Shown here in pieces: positions 1-7,767 of a DNA stretch of 64,000 bases. How positions within the stretch are numbered: position 1 is the first letter of the stretch; each line of letters starts with the position of its first letter. Both the position numbers and the translations under genes were made by a program. The DNA comes from JANQPX01 sp039197065 (GTDB lineage Bacteria > Pseudomonadota > Alphaproteobacteria > Geminicoccales > Geminicoccaceae): contig JBCCUL010000042.1 in the NCBI GenBank assembly GCA_039197065.1, positions 8,660 through 72,659 on the forward strand, written 5' to 3'. The notes beneath the pieces were generated by a model. It was given only the letters and a program-made list of their open reading frames with translations, had not been told where the DNA came from and made no database searches.

Positions 1-1369
1 TGATGTTCTGCGGATCCAGCGCTTTCTTGATAGCGCGCATGGAGTGCAGCGCCTCGCCATGTTCCGCCTCCAGGTAATGCATCTTACCCATGCCGACCCC
101 ATGTTCGCCGGTGCAGGTGCCGCCGCAGGCCAGCGCCTGCTCGACCATCGTCTCGCTTAGCGCCTTGGCGCGCTTCAGTTCGTCCGGGTCGTCCATATTC
201 ACCATGATCGATAGATGGAAATTGCCATCACCGGCATGGCCGACAAGCGGTGAAATCAGCCTCGTGACTTTCAGTTCCTCCTGCGTGCGAGCGATGCATT
301 CCGCAAGTCTGGAAATCGGCACGCAGACATCCGTAACCACGGCCGATGTGTTCGGCCAGGCCGCCATCACTGCATAGAAGGCGTTATGCCGGGCTTCCCA
401 AAGCCGGTTCCGGTCCTCCGGCCTGGTCGCCCATTGGAAATCATCCCCGCCGAACTCAGCGGCAATCTCACCGACCGTGGTCGCCTGTTCCTGGACGCCG
501 ACATCGGAGCCGTGGAACTCGAAAAACAGCGTCGGCGCCTCCTTCATGTCCTCAAGCTTCGAGTAGGCGATGCAGGCCTTCATCTGAAGCGCGTCCAGAA
601 GTTCGATGCGCGCCACCGGCACGCCCATCTGGATGGTCTGGATTACTGTATTGACCGCATCGTCGACCGTGGGAAAGGCGCAGACCGCCGACGAGATCGC
701 CTCAGGCACGCCGTAGAGCCGAAGGCCGATCTCCGTGATCACCCCAAGGGTGCCTTCCGAACCGACGAACAGGCGGGTGAGGTCGTAGCCGGCCGACGAT
801 TTTCGAGCGCGGCCGCCCGTCTTGATGATCTTGCCGTCCGCGGTGACCACGGTCAGGCCGAGCACGTTCTCGCGCATCGTGCCGTAGCGCACGGCATTCG
901 TGCCTGAGGCGCGTGTCGCGGTCATGCCGCCGATGCTGGCATCCGCGCCGGGATCGACGGGAAAGAAGAGGCCTGTGTCGCGCAGATGGCTGTTGATCTG
1001 CTTGCGCGTCACGCCGGCCTGGACGCGGCAGTCCAGGTCCTCGGGATTGACTTCGAGCACCTGGTTCATGCCGGAAAGGTCGAGGGTTATCCCGCCATTG
1101 AGCGCGGTGATATGGCCTTCGAGCGATGTGCCGGTGCCGTAAGGAATGATCGGTACGCCCCGTTCGGCGCACATCTGGACGATCGCCTGAACCTCTTCCG
1201 TGCTCTCGGCAAAAACCACCGCATCAGGGGCTGCGCCGGCATTATGGGTCTGGTCCTTGCCATGCTGTTCGCGGATCGAAAGCGACGTCGACAGCCGATC
1301 ACCGACCAGTGCGCGAATCAGCTCGATCACCGGTGACAAGCTCGATGCGGCGGCGGCTTCTGAGCTCAT
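1..1369 (-). CDS. FAD-linked oxidase, D-lactate dehydrogenase (cytochrome) type, 3' end cut by window edge
   Basis: Translated by eye from the ATG at 1369-1367, which begins MSSEAAAASS. About 456 codons are visible, so only the last few residues of a normal-length family member are missing. The FAD-binding region has the PCMH-type stretch PYGTGTSLEGH and, further on, DPGADASIGGMTATRASG. The C-terminal oxidase domain ends near CGGTCTGEHGVGMGKM, a motif of the LDHD/Dld1/glycolate oxidase GlcD group. Family knowledge: these flavoproteins oxidise D-2-hydroxyacids such as D-lactate and pass electrons to a cytochrome or quinone. Substrate cannot be told from sequence. It is divergent from the exonuclease gene at 1644. 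Confidence 0.85.
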   Translation of the reverse strand, partial: MSSEAAAASSLSPVIELIRALVGDRLSTSLSIREQHGKDQTHNAGAAPDAVVFAESTEEVQAIVQMCAERGVPIIPYGTGTSLEGHITALNGGITLDLSGMNQVLEVNPEDLDCRVQAGVTRKQINSHLRDTGLFFPVDPGADASIGGMTATRASGTNAVRYGTMRENVLGLTVVTADGKIIKTGGRARKSSAGYDLTRLFVGSEGTLGVITEIGLRLYGVPEAISSAVCAFPTVDDAVNTVIQTIQMGVPVARIELLDALQMKACIAYSKLEDMKEAPTLFFEFHGSDVGVQEQATTVGEIAAEFGGDDFQWATRPEDRNRLWEARHNAFYAVMAAWPNTSAVVTDVCVPISRLAECIARTQEELKVTRLISPLVGHAGDGNFHLSIMVNMDDPDELKRAKALSETMVEQALACGGTCTGEHGVGMGKMHYLEAEHGEALHSMRAIKKALDPQNI

Positions 1370-1475
1370 GGACGCTTCCTTTATTGGTTCGACATTGCGC
1401 AGCACTGGACACGACTCTACCGGGAATGGCCGGCTGGACCAATCCGAAAGGCCACTGTTCGCATTTTGGTAGAAT

Positions 1476-1492
1476 TTGAAGCTTTGCTTCAA
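1476..1492. promoter_or_regulatory. Perfect 7-bp inverted repeat upstream of the oxidase gene
   Basis: TTGAAGC-TTT-GCTTCAA lies in the divergent spacer about 107 bp upstream of the oxidase start. It could be an operator for a dimeric repressor. It could also be a chance palindrome, as no flanking promoter is clear. The spacer 1370-1643 also holds an ATGCCGG...CCGGCAT inverted repeat near 1529-1560. Confidence 0.3.
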
Positions 1493-1643
1493 GAGCGAAA
1501 ATACGTATCAGAGCGCGACGATGCCGGCATTCATGTCCGGTTCAAACTACACCGGCATGATAGTGCAAATAGGCGGCGACGATGCCGCTGGGTGACGATG
1601 CTCGCTGGGTAATGTGTGAATGTCTTTTCGGGGAATTTGATGG

Positions 1644-2201
1644 ATGAATGAACTCTATGTCGCCACGGATATTGAAAGCAACGGCCCAAGCCCGGGCCAC
1701 CATTCCATGCTGAGCTTCGGTTCGGTCGCCTTTACGCCTGATAAGACCATTCTCTCCACTTTCACGCGCAATCTTCACCTTCTGCAGGGCGCTGGCGAAT
1801 ACCCGCCGACCATGCAGTGGTGGCGCACCCAGCAGGACGGCTGGCGGGCCTGCCGCACCAACCCCGTGCTGCCGAAGCAGGCCATGCTCGACTATGTCGC
1901 TTGGCTGAAAAAACTCGGCGGAAGGCCAATCTTCGTCGCCCACCCTGTGGCTTTCGATTATTCGTTCATCGCCTGGTATCTATGGGAATTCGCAGGCGAA
2001 GACCCCTTCGAGCGCCGCTCGCTCGACATCTCGTCTTACGCAAGCGCCCTGCTGCGGCGTCCCGTGACCGAGTGCAGAAGAGAGAACATGCCCGAACGCT
2101 GGTTCGACAAGGACTTCGTCCACAATCATCAGGCCCTCGACGACGCCATGGGCTACGCCAAGCTCACCTGCAACATCCTGGCCGAGCGTCGGCCGGCGTA
2201 G
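1644..2201 (+). CDS. DEDDh-type 3'-5' exonuclease family protein
   Basis: 185 aa. Motif I is D9-I-E11 in the first strand (VATDIESNG). Motif III is HNHQALDDA near the C terminus, giving the His and Asp of the DEDDh class. The middle Asp sits near HPVAFDYSFI. It is a stand-alone exonuclease domain with no polymerase or helicase part. Family knowledge: members trim DNA or RNA 3' ends, from DnaQ-like proofreaders to oligoribonuclease-like enzymes. The exact substrate is unknown. It is convergent with the radical SAM gene and has no operon partner. Confidence 0.75.
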   Translation: MNELYVATDIESNGPSPGHHSMLSFGSVAFTPDKTILSTFTRNLHLLQGAGEYPPTMQWWRTQQDGWRACRTNPVLPKQAMLDYVAWLKKLGGRPIFVAHPVAFDYSFIAWYLWEFAGEDPFERRSLDISSYASALLRRPVTECRRENMPERWFDKDFVHNHQALDDAMGYAKLTCNILAERRPA

Positions 2202-2273
2202 ACTTGCCTGAGCTTGCTGGGGAACTGAGGGAGCCCAGCCTGCCAACGCGGGCATTGAACCCGAACTTGCATG

Positions 2274-2297
2274 GGCTTCCCGAGAACTACGGGAGCC
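2274..2297. terminator. Hairpin between convergent genes, possible bidirectional terminator
   Basis: GGCTTCCCG pairs with CGGGAGCC around a 7-nt loop, with one bulged T. It lies between the 3' ends of the exonuclease gene and the convergent radical SAM gene. There is no long T tract, so intrinsic termination is only possible. Confidence 0.35.
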
Positions 2298-2321
2298 TAG
2301 CCTGGGAAAGCCTACATCACG

Positions 2322-2365
2322 GCCGTGCTCCTTAGAGTGCTAAGCCGTGCTCCTTAGAGTGCTAA
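2322..2365. repeat. 22-bp tandem direct duplication
   Basis: Positions 2322-2343 and 2344-2365 are identical 22-mers beginning GCCGTGCTCC and ending GTGCTAA. They sit immediately before the stop codon end of the radical SAM gene (2370) and look like a recent slippage duplication. Confidence 0.8.
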
Positions 2366-2369
2366 AAAG

Positions 2370-3347
2370 TCAGGCTGCGGCGCCTCGCCGCCGCCGGGCG
2401 TAGCGGTCACGGACGCGTTGGAGGAAATCGGCGGCATGCTCCTCGCCGGGACTCCAGTGAGGCGTGTCGTCAGCGACTTCCTGCAGCAATTCGGTGCCGA
2501 TGCTGCAGCGTCCATCGGGCATCAGCCGAAACACGCCAGACGGGCGCTGCAGCCGGTGAATGCGCAGGCGATTGATATCGACCACGTCACGGTCCATGTC
2601 CTCTTCGGAGAGACGTCCGAACTCGTCATCGACGGTCATCTCGATCCCATATTTTTCGGCTTCGCGCTGAAGCAGGAGCAGATCCTGAAACGTCCTGGCG
2701 CGATCGCCGACCGGCCCGCCGACGTCGTCCTTACCGACCTTGAAAAGACAGGTGACGGTCCAGCGCTCGATCCCGATCTCGGCAAGCAGCGCCGGCATGC
2801 CCATCAGCTGGTCCCGCCTCTTCGGGACCAACACCGAAGCCACACCGACAACATCGCGCAGCACTGGATTGGCCGCCGCTTTGCGAAGACCGTCCACGGT
2901 CATTTCGAACGCGCCCACGACCCCCCTTTGACGGTCATGCCGCTCCGCCAGATGCGAGTCGAGCGACACCGCGATCCTCGCAGGCCCAAGCTCGGCGAGC
3001 TCATCGACGCGGTCGGCCAGGTAAGTACCATTGGTCACGAAGCTGACGGGGAACTGATGTTCCCGGCCCAGCTTGAGAAGTGCCGCCGTGTAGGCGAAAG
3101 AGTCGGGGAGGAGGGGCTCATGCCCCTGAATGCAAAGCGCTGCGATCTTCTCAGCCAGATGCGCTTCACGGACGAAGTGGACGAACTGCCCAACGTCAAG
3201 CTCACGCGAGAGCCGATGTTCCTCACGCTGATCGATGTAGCAAAAGGCGCATTTCAGATTGCACCCGTTCGACGCCGGTACGATGGCGGTTATGATTGTT
3301 CCATTCTGTATCTTAGGGCTGTGTGAAAGTGCTACATGAACAACCAT
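2370..3347 (-). CDS. Radical SAM domain protein, orphan
   Basis: About 325 aa from the ATG at 3347. An in-frame ATG at 3437 is upstream but adds an AT-rich, unlikely extension. The [4Fe-4S]-binding motif is CNLKCAFC, about 25 residues from the start. The usual GGEP motif is replaced by GHEPLL. SFVTNGTYL and VSLDSH are barrel strands typical of the fold. The C terminus has one Cys only (GRCSIGTEL), so there is no SPASM or auxiliary cluster. I cannot assign a reaction. No RiPP precursor or partner gene is visible next to it. The surrounding DNA is AT-rich, which suggests acquisition. Confidence 0.75.
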   Translation of the reverse strand: MVVHVALSHSPKIQNGTIITAIVPASNGCNLKCAFCYIDQREEHRLSRELDVGQFVHFVREAHLAEKIAALCIQGHEPLLPDSFAYTAALLKLGREHQFPVSFVTNGTYLADRVDELAELGPARIAVSLDSHLAERHDRQRGVVGAFEMTVDGLRKAAANPVLRDVVGVASVLVPKRRDQLMGMPALLAEIGIERWTVTCLFKVGKDDVGGPVGDRARTFQDLLLLQREAEKYGIEMTVDDEFGRLSEEDMDRDVVDINRLRIHRLQRPSGVFRLMPDGRCSIGTELLQEVADDTPHWSPGEEHAADFLQRVRDRYARRRRGAAA

Positions 3348-3744
3348 AAAGAAATATTCCTCGCAGGCAGAAAAATCGCTGGCCTTGTCTAGAGACCAGA
3401 ACAAAACAAGAACATCGGGTTCGCGGAATATGGACAAAGAAGGTTAATAAACAGTTTGCGGGATCACGTTTCCAAACCTTTTCTTTTTTGGATTCTGCTG
3501 AATTGCGAAGCTTTTTATCTATTATTTACTGGTATTTGTAAAGTCGCTATGGATCGAATCTACGAGTGGCACTTCGTCTATTTTTTTCCTGAAAAGGAAT
3601 ATTTGCATAAAAACTATCGCTGCTTACGATATCTGGGGAGGTTGTTCGATTTATCTCGCCTATTCGGATTTACGCGATGATATTGCACGCACCACCGTTT
3701 TCTGTCGCTGGTTGATGAAGCGACTGATCGCGGCACGGCGTGGG
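3348..3744. other. AT-rich spacer, no convincing gene
   Basis: This 397-bp stretch is clearly lower in GC than its surroundings. It holds a 74-codon open frame at 3456-3680 (+) without a ribosome-binding site or recognisable domain. I do not call that a gene. The composition marks it as part of an accessory segment with the genes on either side. Confidence 0.5.
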
Positions 3745-5166
3745 TCACGAAACGGGATTTCGTTCTACAATTCCGAACATTCTGATGAAGTCATCCACTC
3801 TCACAACTTCCAAGCCTATCGTCTTTAGAAATGCTGAGGCGAGCATGTTGTCCCGATTGTTACTTTTTCCTCTCGATAGGCGATGGTTGGAAGCGAAGTA
3901 AATGAGACGATAAATCTCATCAGTATAGCTCCCTGGCGAGCCGAGCTCGATGATGTCTACGGACCAAGCTTCCCGATCGATGTCGGAAAAATCGGAGAGA
4001 TACTTAACTCTGCTCGCCGCTGCCCAGTAGCGCAAATCCGTCTTGCCCCACCCCTCCTTTTTGAAGGCAACGGAAAGCGTCGTGTCAGCTAGACCCTCTA
4101 TTGGCCTGTTGTAGAAGCCTTCCAAGGCGCCGGCCCAGGCCGAGGGGATGGTTCTTGGAAGGGCATGACTGGACTCGATGCCGATATTTTGCAGCCTGAT
4201 ATCTGCCGATGCTGCGTCTTCCTCTCGATAGAGCTCGGTCAGTTCAAGATGGCCGCGCGACCTGACGACCACGACGCCATGATCCTTCAGCCACTGCCAT
4301 CGCCGCAGCCGTCGCTCGTCGTTGGGCAGCCCAAGTCTGAGACCGACCGGTCCATAGCCAAGCCCATCTTGATCATGTTCTGATAAGAAATTCGCAAGCG
4401 CGGAGAAGTGCAGCGCAAGCGTGCCTGCATTGAGAAAATCGGCAAATGACCCCTCATCCTCCACCTGGCGGCTTCCGATATCCAACACCCAGATGAAGAG
4501 TTTCTCCTTCAGGACATCGTTAGTGGCGAGGTCATCAATCAAATTCCACCAAAGCCGCATGCCCTCCGAAGGCGAGGGTCCAAGCACAGATTGCCGGGAG
4601 CTGACCGTGATGAGAGCATCGGACTCTTCGATAAGCGATTTGTACGATCGAACGGAGGCTGTGATGGAGTCATCTTCAGCAATTTCCTCCTTCGAAGGCT
4701 TCGGCAGGAGGATGACGGAACTCTCAAGGCCGAAAACCGCATCAACCAAGTTCGCCGTGAGAGCCGGCAGATCAATCGACGGATAGGGCACATAACCATC
4801 TTCGGTAACGGCCTCATCTTTGCGCTTGCTGCCGACATAGAGCCAGCGCGAAAGAAAGAGATCGATGAGGCGCTGGCCGTCGCGTCTGCCGACCTTGACC
4901 TGACCTGTCAATTTAGGGTGCAGGGACCGCACGGAGTTCTCTTCGACCAGCCATTCATTGCGCATGCGACGAATGCTATTTCGCGGTTTGCCGCCCTCAA
5001 GTCCGCCATTCACATACCAGGTTTCGTAGAATTCACGCAGGAATTCACCGGGTCGATCGGTTATGTCAGCAGGTTTTTCTCCGGACCTGTCGATCTGCGA
5101 GAGCAGTGACGAGATCCGCTCAGCAGTTGGTGTCGATACATCCTTCTTGGCCGTGCTTCGTGCCAT
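3745..5166 (-). CDS. Protein of unknown function, 473 aa
   Basis: I do not recognise the family. The protein is soluble-looking, with no signal peptide or membrane segment. It starts with a basic, Ser/Thr-rich stretch (MARSTAKKDV) and has a mixed alpha/beta composition. A central region (about 150-215) holds a VILLPKPSKEE strand, and a WQWLKDHGVVVVRSRGHLEL stretch near residue 290 resembles a winged-helix-like segment. The stretch IYRLIYFASNHRLSRGKSNN lies near residue 420. It is transcribed away from the 189-aa gene at 5365 across a shared promoter full of TTTTGAC boxes, which suggests joint regulation. A role in defence or in gene control is possible but unsupported. Confidence 0.7.
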   Translation of the reverse strand: MARSTAKKDVSTPTAERISSLLSQIDRSGEKPADITDRPGEFLREFYETWYVNGGLEGGKPRNSIRRMRNEWLVEENSVRSLHPKLTGQVKVGRRDGQRLIDLFLSRWLYVGSKRKDEAVTEDGYVPYPSIDLPALTANLVDAVFGLESSVILLPKPSKEEIAEDDSITASVRSYKSLIEESDALITVSSRQSVLGPSPSEGMRLWWNLIDDLATNDVLKEKLFIWVLDIGSRQVEDEGSFADFLNAGTLALHFSALANFLSEHDQDGLGYGPVGLRLGLPNDERRLRRWQWLKDHGVVVVRSRGHLELTELYREEDAASADIRLQNIGIESSHALPRTIPSAWAGALEGFYNRPIEGLADTTLSVAFKKEGWGKTDLRYWAAASRVKYLSDFSDIDREAWSVDIIELGSPGSYTDEIYRLIYFASNHRLSRGKSNNRDNMLASAFLKTIGLEVVRVDDFIRMFGIVERNPVS

Positions 5167-5212
5167 AACCTGCTGATTTCTCTTGGTTCGGCATTTGATT
5201 GTTACGTTCGCT

Positions 5213-5336
5213 ATTTTGACATAAGTTTCACAAGGAAAGTTTCAATAAAAACGTCTTTCACTTGTAGTATAGATTCATCTTTATTTTGACGCAACTGTCA
5301 CGTTGACATCAGATTTTGACGTAACATATCGTCAAA
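5213..5336. promoter_or_regulatory. Divergent promoter with repeated ATTTTGAC boxes and a palindromic operator
   Basis: Three copies of ATTTTGAC occur at 5213, 5283 and 5313. The last one forms a palindrome, TTTGACG-N8-CGTCAAA (5315-5336). A possible -35 element TTGACA (5303-5308) faces the gene at 5365, so the palindrome would cover the spacer and -10 region. This arrangement is what a repressor site looks like. The cognate regulator is unknown. It could be the 473-aa neighbour. Confidence 0.5.
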
Positions 5337-5364
5337 GCAACGAGCGGGGTCATCGGGAGTTGCG

Positions 5365-5934
5365 ATGATGTTGCGGGATCTTTTGGGGCGCGAATGGCCG
5401 GAAGGCTTTGTGCCCGACGAAGACATTGGTCAGAATACCGACAGAGTCTCCCTGCGCTGGCTTATTTTTGCGCCTTTTGCCTTTCTGCGGGGTTTTACGC
5501 TGGGTGAAGGTGGCGGAGCGGACGCTGCTTGGCTTTGGTATGCGCTTGGCATCGCCACTGTTCTGATTTTTGTTAGTGATTGGATAACAAAAATTGGACG
5601 CAATCGTCAAAAGAAAAGCCAAAGCCAGCGCCAAAAGCTCGACGATCCTGCCCCTTTGATGAAGGTGCTCAGGAACTATGGAGTCGAGGAGCTCGGTGCT
5701 TTCTATGTCTATATGCCCCTGCCGGAACGTCCCGAGGACAAGGAAGCGTGGGCCTGGTTGCGCGTCTTAAAAAGCGAACGGTTGGTGATCAGCGGGCCGT
5801 GGCGGCTGGAGGCATCGCGAGCGCCATCTTGGCTGAAAACAACGCATCCAGAGATTTCTTCCGATGATATTGCGCTCTATGAGATTTACCGTTTGAAGAA
5901 AGATTCCCTCGCGGCATTTATCTTAGACGCGTGA
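5365..5934 (+). CDS. Small protein of unknown function with two likely membrane segments
   Basis: 189 aa. Hydrophobic stretches lie near residues 31-45 (LRWLIFAPFAFLRGF) and 55-74 (AWLWYALGIATVLIFVSDWI), followed by a very basic linker (KIGRNRQKKSQSQRQK). A soluble C-terminal domain of about 100 residues starts at LMKVLRNYGVEEL and is rich in Trp. GGGAG lies just before the start. Family not recognised. It shares its operator region with the divergent 473-aa gene, so the two probably work together. Confidence 0.65.
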   Translation: MMLRDLLGREWPEGFVPDEDIGQNTDRVSLRWLIFAPFAFLRGFTLGEGGGADAAWLWYALGIATVLIFVSDWITKIGRNRQKKSQSQRQKLDDPAPLMKVLRNYGVEELGAFYVYMPLPERPEDKEAWAWLRVLKSERLVISGPWRLEASRAPSWLKTTHPEISSDDIALYEIYRLKKDSLAAFILDA

Positions 5935-6645
5935 CCGAACAACGACCGCATCATTTTCTTCGGATCATTTTTTGTCCGTTGCCTTAACCAGCAAGTTCAA
6001 GTCGACGTGCTCTGCCTTGGTTGAGAGATGCCGAATATTGGCCTGGATGGCGAAAAAAGTGCTTGGGAAGCGTTGCGACTTCAACCCTCTGCGACATGAA
6101 TTGAGCGAGATCAGAGCCAAATGCGATCACGCCGTCTAGATTATAGCCTTCCTGTCATGCATCAGGATGATGAATCTTCTTCTAGGAATCGCGCAAAAGG
6201 GTCATCGGCATGCCACCTTTGACGCGTGCTTGGCCTCGGGAACTACGGTGCTGGTTTTCGCCGTGCCCGAGTTTTTTACCAGAGCACGATAGGAGGGGAG
6301 GGGCAGGGTCGATAGAGAAGCTGTAGCCTTGATAGCCCGACCGGATGTGAGAGGCTTCGTAGTAGAGCCGCATCACAGATCAAGATCTCGCCAACAGCCG
6401 CCGGCTTAACCCGGTATTAACCCCAGTCCGCTACCCTCGCCTTTATGGTCCATGCGATCCTGGGAGTCCGAGCCCCGCCCTCTCATTTGGCGGACGGATT
6501 CCCAGGGTCGCATGGACCGTCGACAACATTGGGAAGACCATCGTTAAGATAGCGATAATGTTCCGACTGAGAGCCAGTCATCTGGCGTTTCCATAGAACG
6601 AGACGCCGCACCCGGAGAATGCATCTCAAGTCAAGCCGCCGGCTG
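5935..6645. other. Gene-free stretch with one palindromic element and a possible aldolase remnant
   Basis: Besides element copy 1 (6406-6558), the minus strand at 6208-6229 matches the class II aldolase gene at 7221-7242 in 20 of 22 bases and encodes the same ARVKGGM residues. No other part of the aldolase is evident, so a decayed duplicate is only a suggestion. Nothing else is recognisable. Confidence 0.4.
6406..6558. repeat. GANTC/CtrA-box palindromic element, copy 1
   Basis: The palindrome core is 6447-6518, from GGTCCATGCG to CGCATGGACC. GANTC sites are GAGTC at 6464 and GATTC at 6497, giving a G-T opposition at N. On the left is a full TTAA-N7-TTAAC box (6406-6421). On the right, TTAA at 6544 is 26 bp after the arm, but its second half-site is degenerate (ATAA). 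It lies between the 189-aa gene and the 3' end of the aldolase gene. Confidence 0.85.
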
Positions 6646-7353
6646 CTAGCCGGCTGCGGGCTGGGGCAAGTTCGAGTCTTTGTCGTCGCCGTCCGTGTCG
6701 GACCGCGGGCCGTAGCTGTGGATGCGTTCCGCCACGTTCTTGATTTCCGCCCTGGTCAGGAGCGGCGGGCCGCCAGCCTGGAGCGTGTAGTAATATTGCT
6801 TGGCCAGCGTTTCGACCTCGACGGCGAGCCACATGGCTTTGGCGAGATCGGGGCCGACGGCGATCATGCCGTGATGGGCGAGCAGGCAGGCTTTTCGGTC
6901 CTTCAACGCCTTGATTGCGTTATCCGAGAGCGCTTGCGTGCCGAAGGTGGCGTAGGGCGCACAGCGGATGTCGTCGCCGCCGGCGACCGCGATCATGTAG
7001 TGGAGACGCGGGATCGGTTTTTTCAGGATGGCGAGCGTCGTGCAGAAGGTCGGGTGGGCGTGGACGATCGCGTTGATGTCGGGGCGGCTGTTCATGATGT
7101 CCAGATGAAAGCGCCACTCCGTCGACGGCACCAGATCGCCCTCATAGCGGCCGTCCTCATGCATGAAGACGACGTCCTTCGGCTTCATGGTCTTGTAGGG
7201 ACGGCCGGACGGCGTGATCAGCATGCCGCCTTTGACGCGCGCCGACACATTGCCGGATGTCCCCTGGTTCAGGCCTGACTCGTTCATCTCCAGGCAAGTG
7301 TCGATGATGGCCTGACGGGTTTTCTTTGACTTGGGCGAGGGAAGCTTTTGCAA
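6646..7353 (-). CDS. Class II aldolase/adducin family protein, L-fuculose-phosphate aldolase-like
   Basis: About 235 aa from a TTG at 7353 with GGAG eight bases upstream. An ATG at 7419 would add 22 poorly conserved residues. The fold signature is clear: SGNVSARV, TPSGRPY, the catalytic-Glu segment PSTEWRFHLD, zinc ligands in HAHPTFC, and HHG further on. Family knowledge: such enzymes cleave a phosphorylated sugar or sugar acid by a retro-aldol reaction on a zinc-bound enolate. It sits downstream of the FGGY kinase and hydroxyacid dehydrogenase in the same orientation, so it may do the cleavage step of that pathway. The substrate is undetermined. Confidence 0.8.
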   Translation of the reverse strand: MQKLPSPKSKKTRQAIIDTCLEMNESGLNQGTSGNVSARVKGGMLITPSGRPYKTMKPKDVVFMHEDGRYEGDLVPSTEWRFHLDIMNSRPDINAIVHAHPTFCTTLAILKKPIPRLHYMIAVAGGDDIRCAPYATFGTQALSDNAIKALKDRKACLLAHHGMIAVGPDLAKAMWLAVEVETLAKQYYYTLQAGGPPLLTRAEIKNVAERIHSYGPRSDTDGDDKDSNLPQPAAG

Positions 7354-7448
7354 GGGGTTCTCCAGGAGGCAAGGCGGATGATCTGGGCCGGGTTCGGATC
7401 GGGCTGTTCCGACGACCACGTTCCTTATCGCCGGTCATCAAGCTTTTG

Positions 7449-7600
7449 TTAACGCAGAAGCGATAGGATCTGGTCGGTTCGCTGGTCCATGCGATCCTGG
7501 GACTCCGTGCCTGGCCCTGTCTGCTCTTCCGGCGGACGGATTCCCAGGATCGCATGGACCAGAACGCTATGTTGGTATCGATGGGTTAAGATACGGTTAC
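7449..7600. repeat. GANTC/CtrA-box palindromic element, copy 2
   Basis: The palindrome is 7482-7562. GANTC sites are GACTC at 7501 and GATTC at 7539, a C-T mismatch at N. The left boundary is GTTAACG (7448-7454). The right box is TTAA-N7-TTAC at 7586-7600, 26 bp after the arm. It lies in the 414-bp gap between the hydroxyacid dehydrogenase gene and the aldolase start. The rest of that gap shows nothing recognisable. Confidence 0.85.
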
Positions 7601-7767
7601 GCGTGGTTCAGTTTCTCGCTTTCTTGCTCGGTCGTTCTCTCAGTTTCTCGATCTTGCGGCTTCTCGGGTTGTCTGTCTTTGCGAGGTACGAGCCCTTGGT
7701 GCGTGAGCCCATTGGTCCAGCGTTTCCTCAGCCTGACGCGTTCCTGGCGCCTGGAACGATGGAGCGT

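Noticed and set aside
3456..3680. 74-codon ORF in AT-rich DNA as RiPP precursor for the radical SAM protein
   Set aside because: It lacks a start signal and a leader-core layout, and lies on the opposite strand from the enzyme gene.
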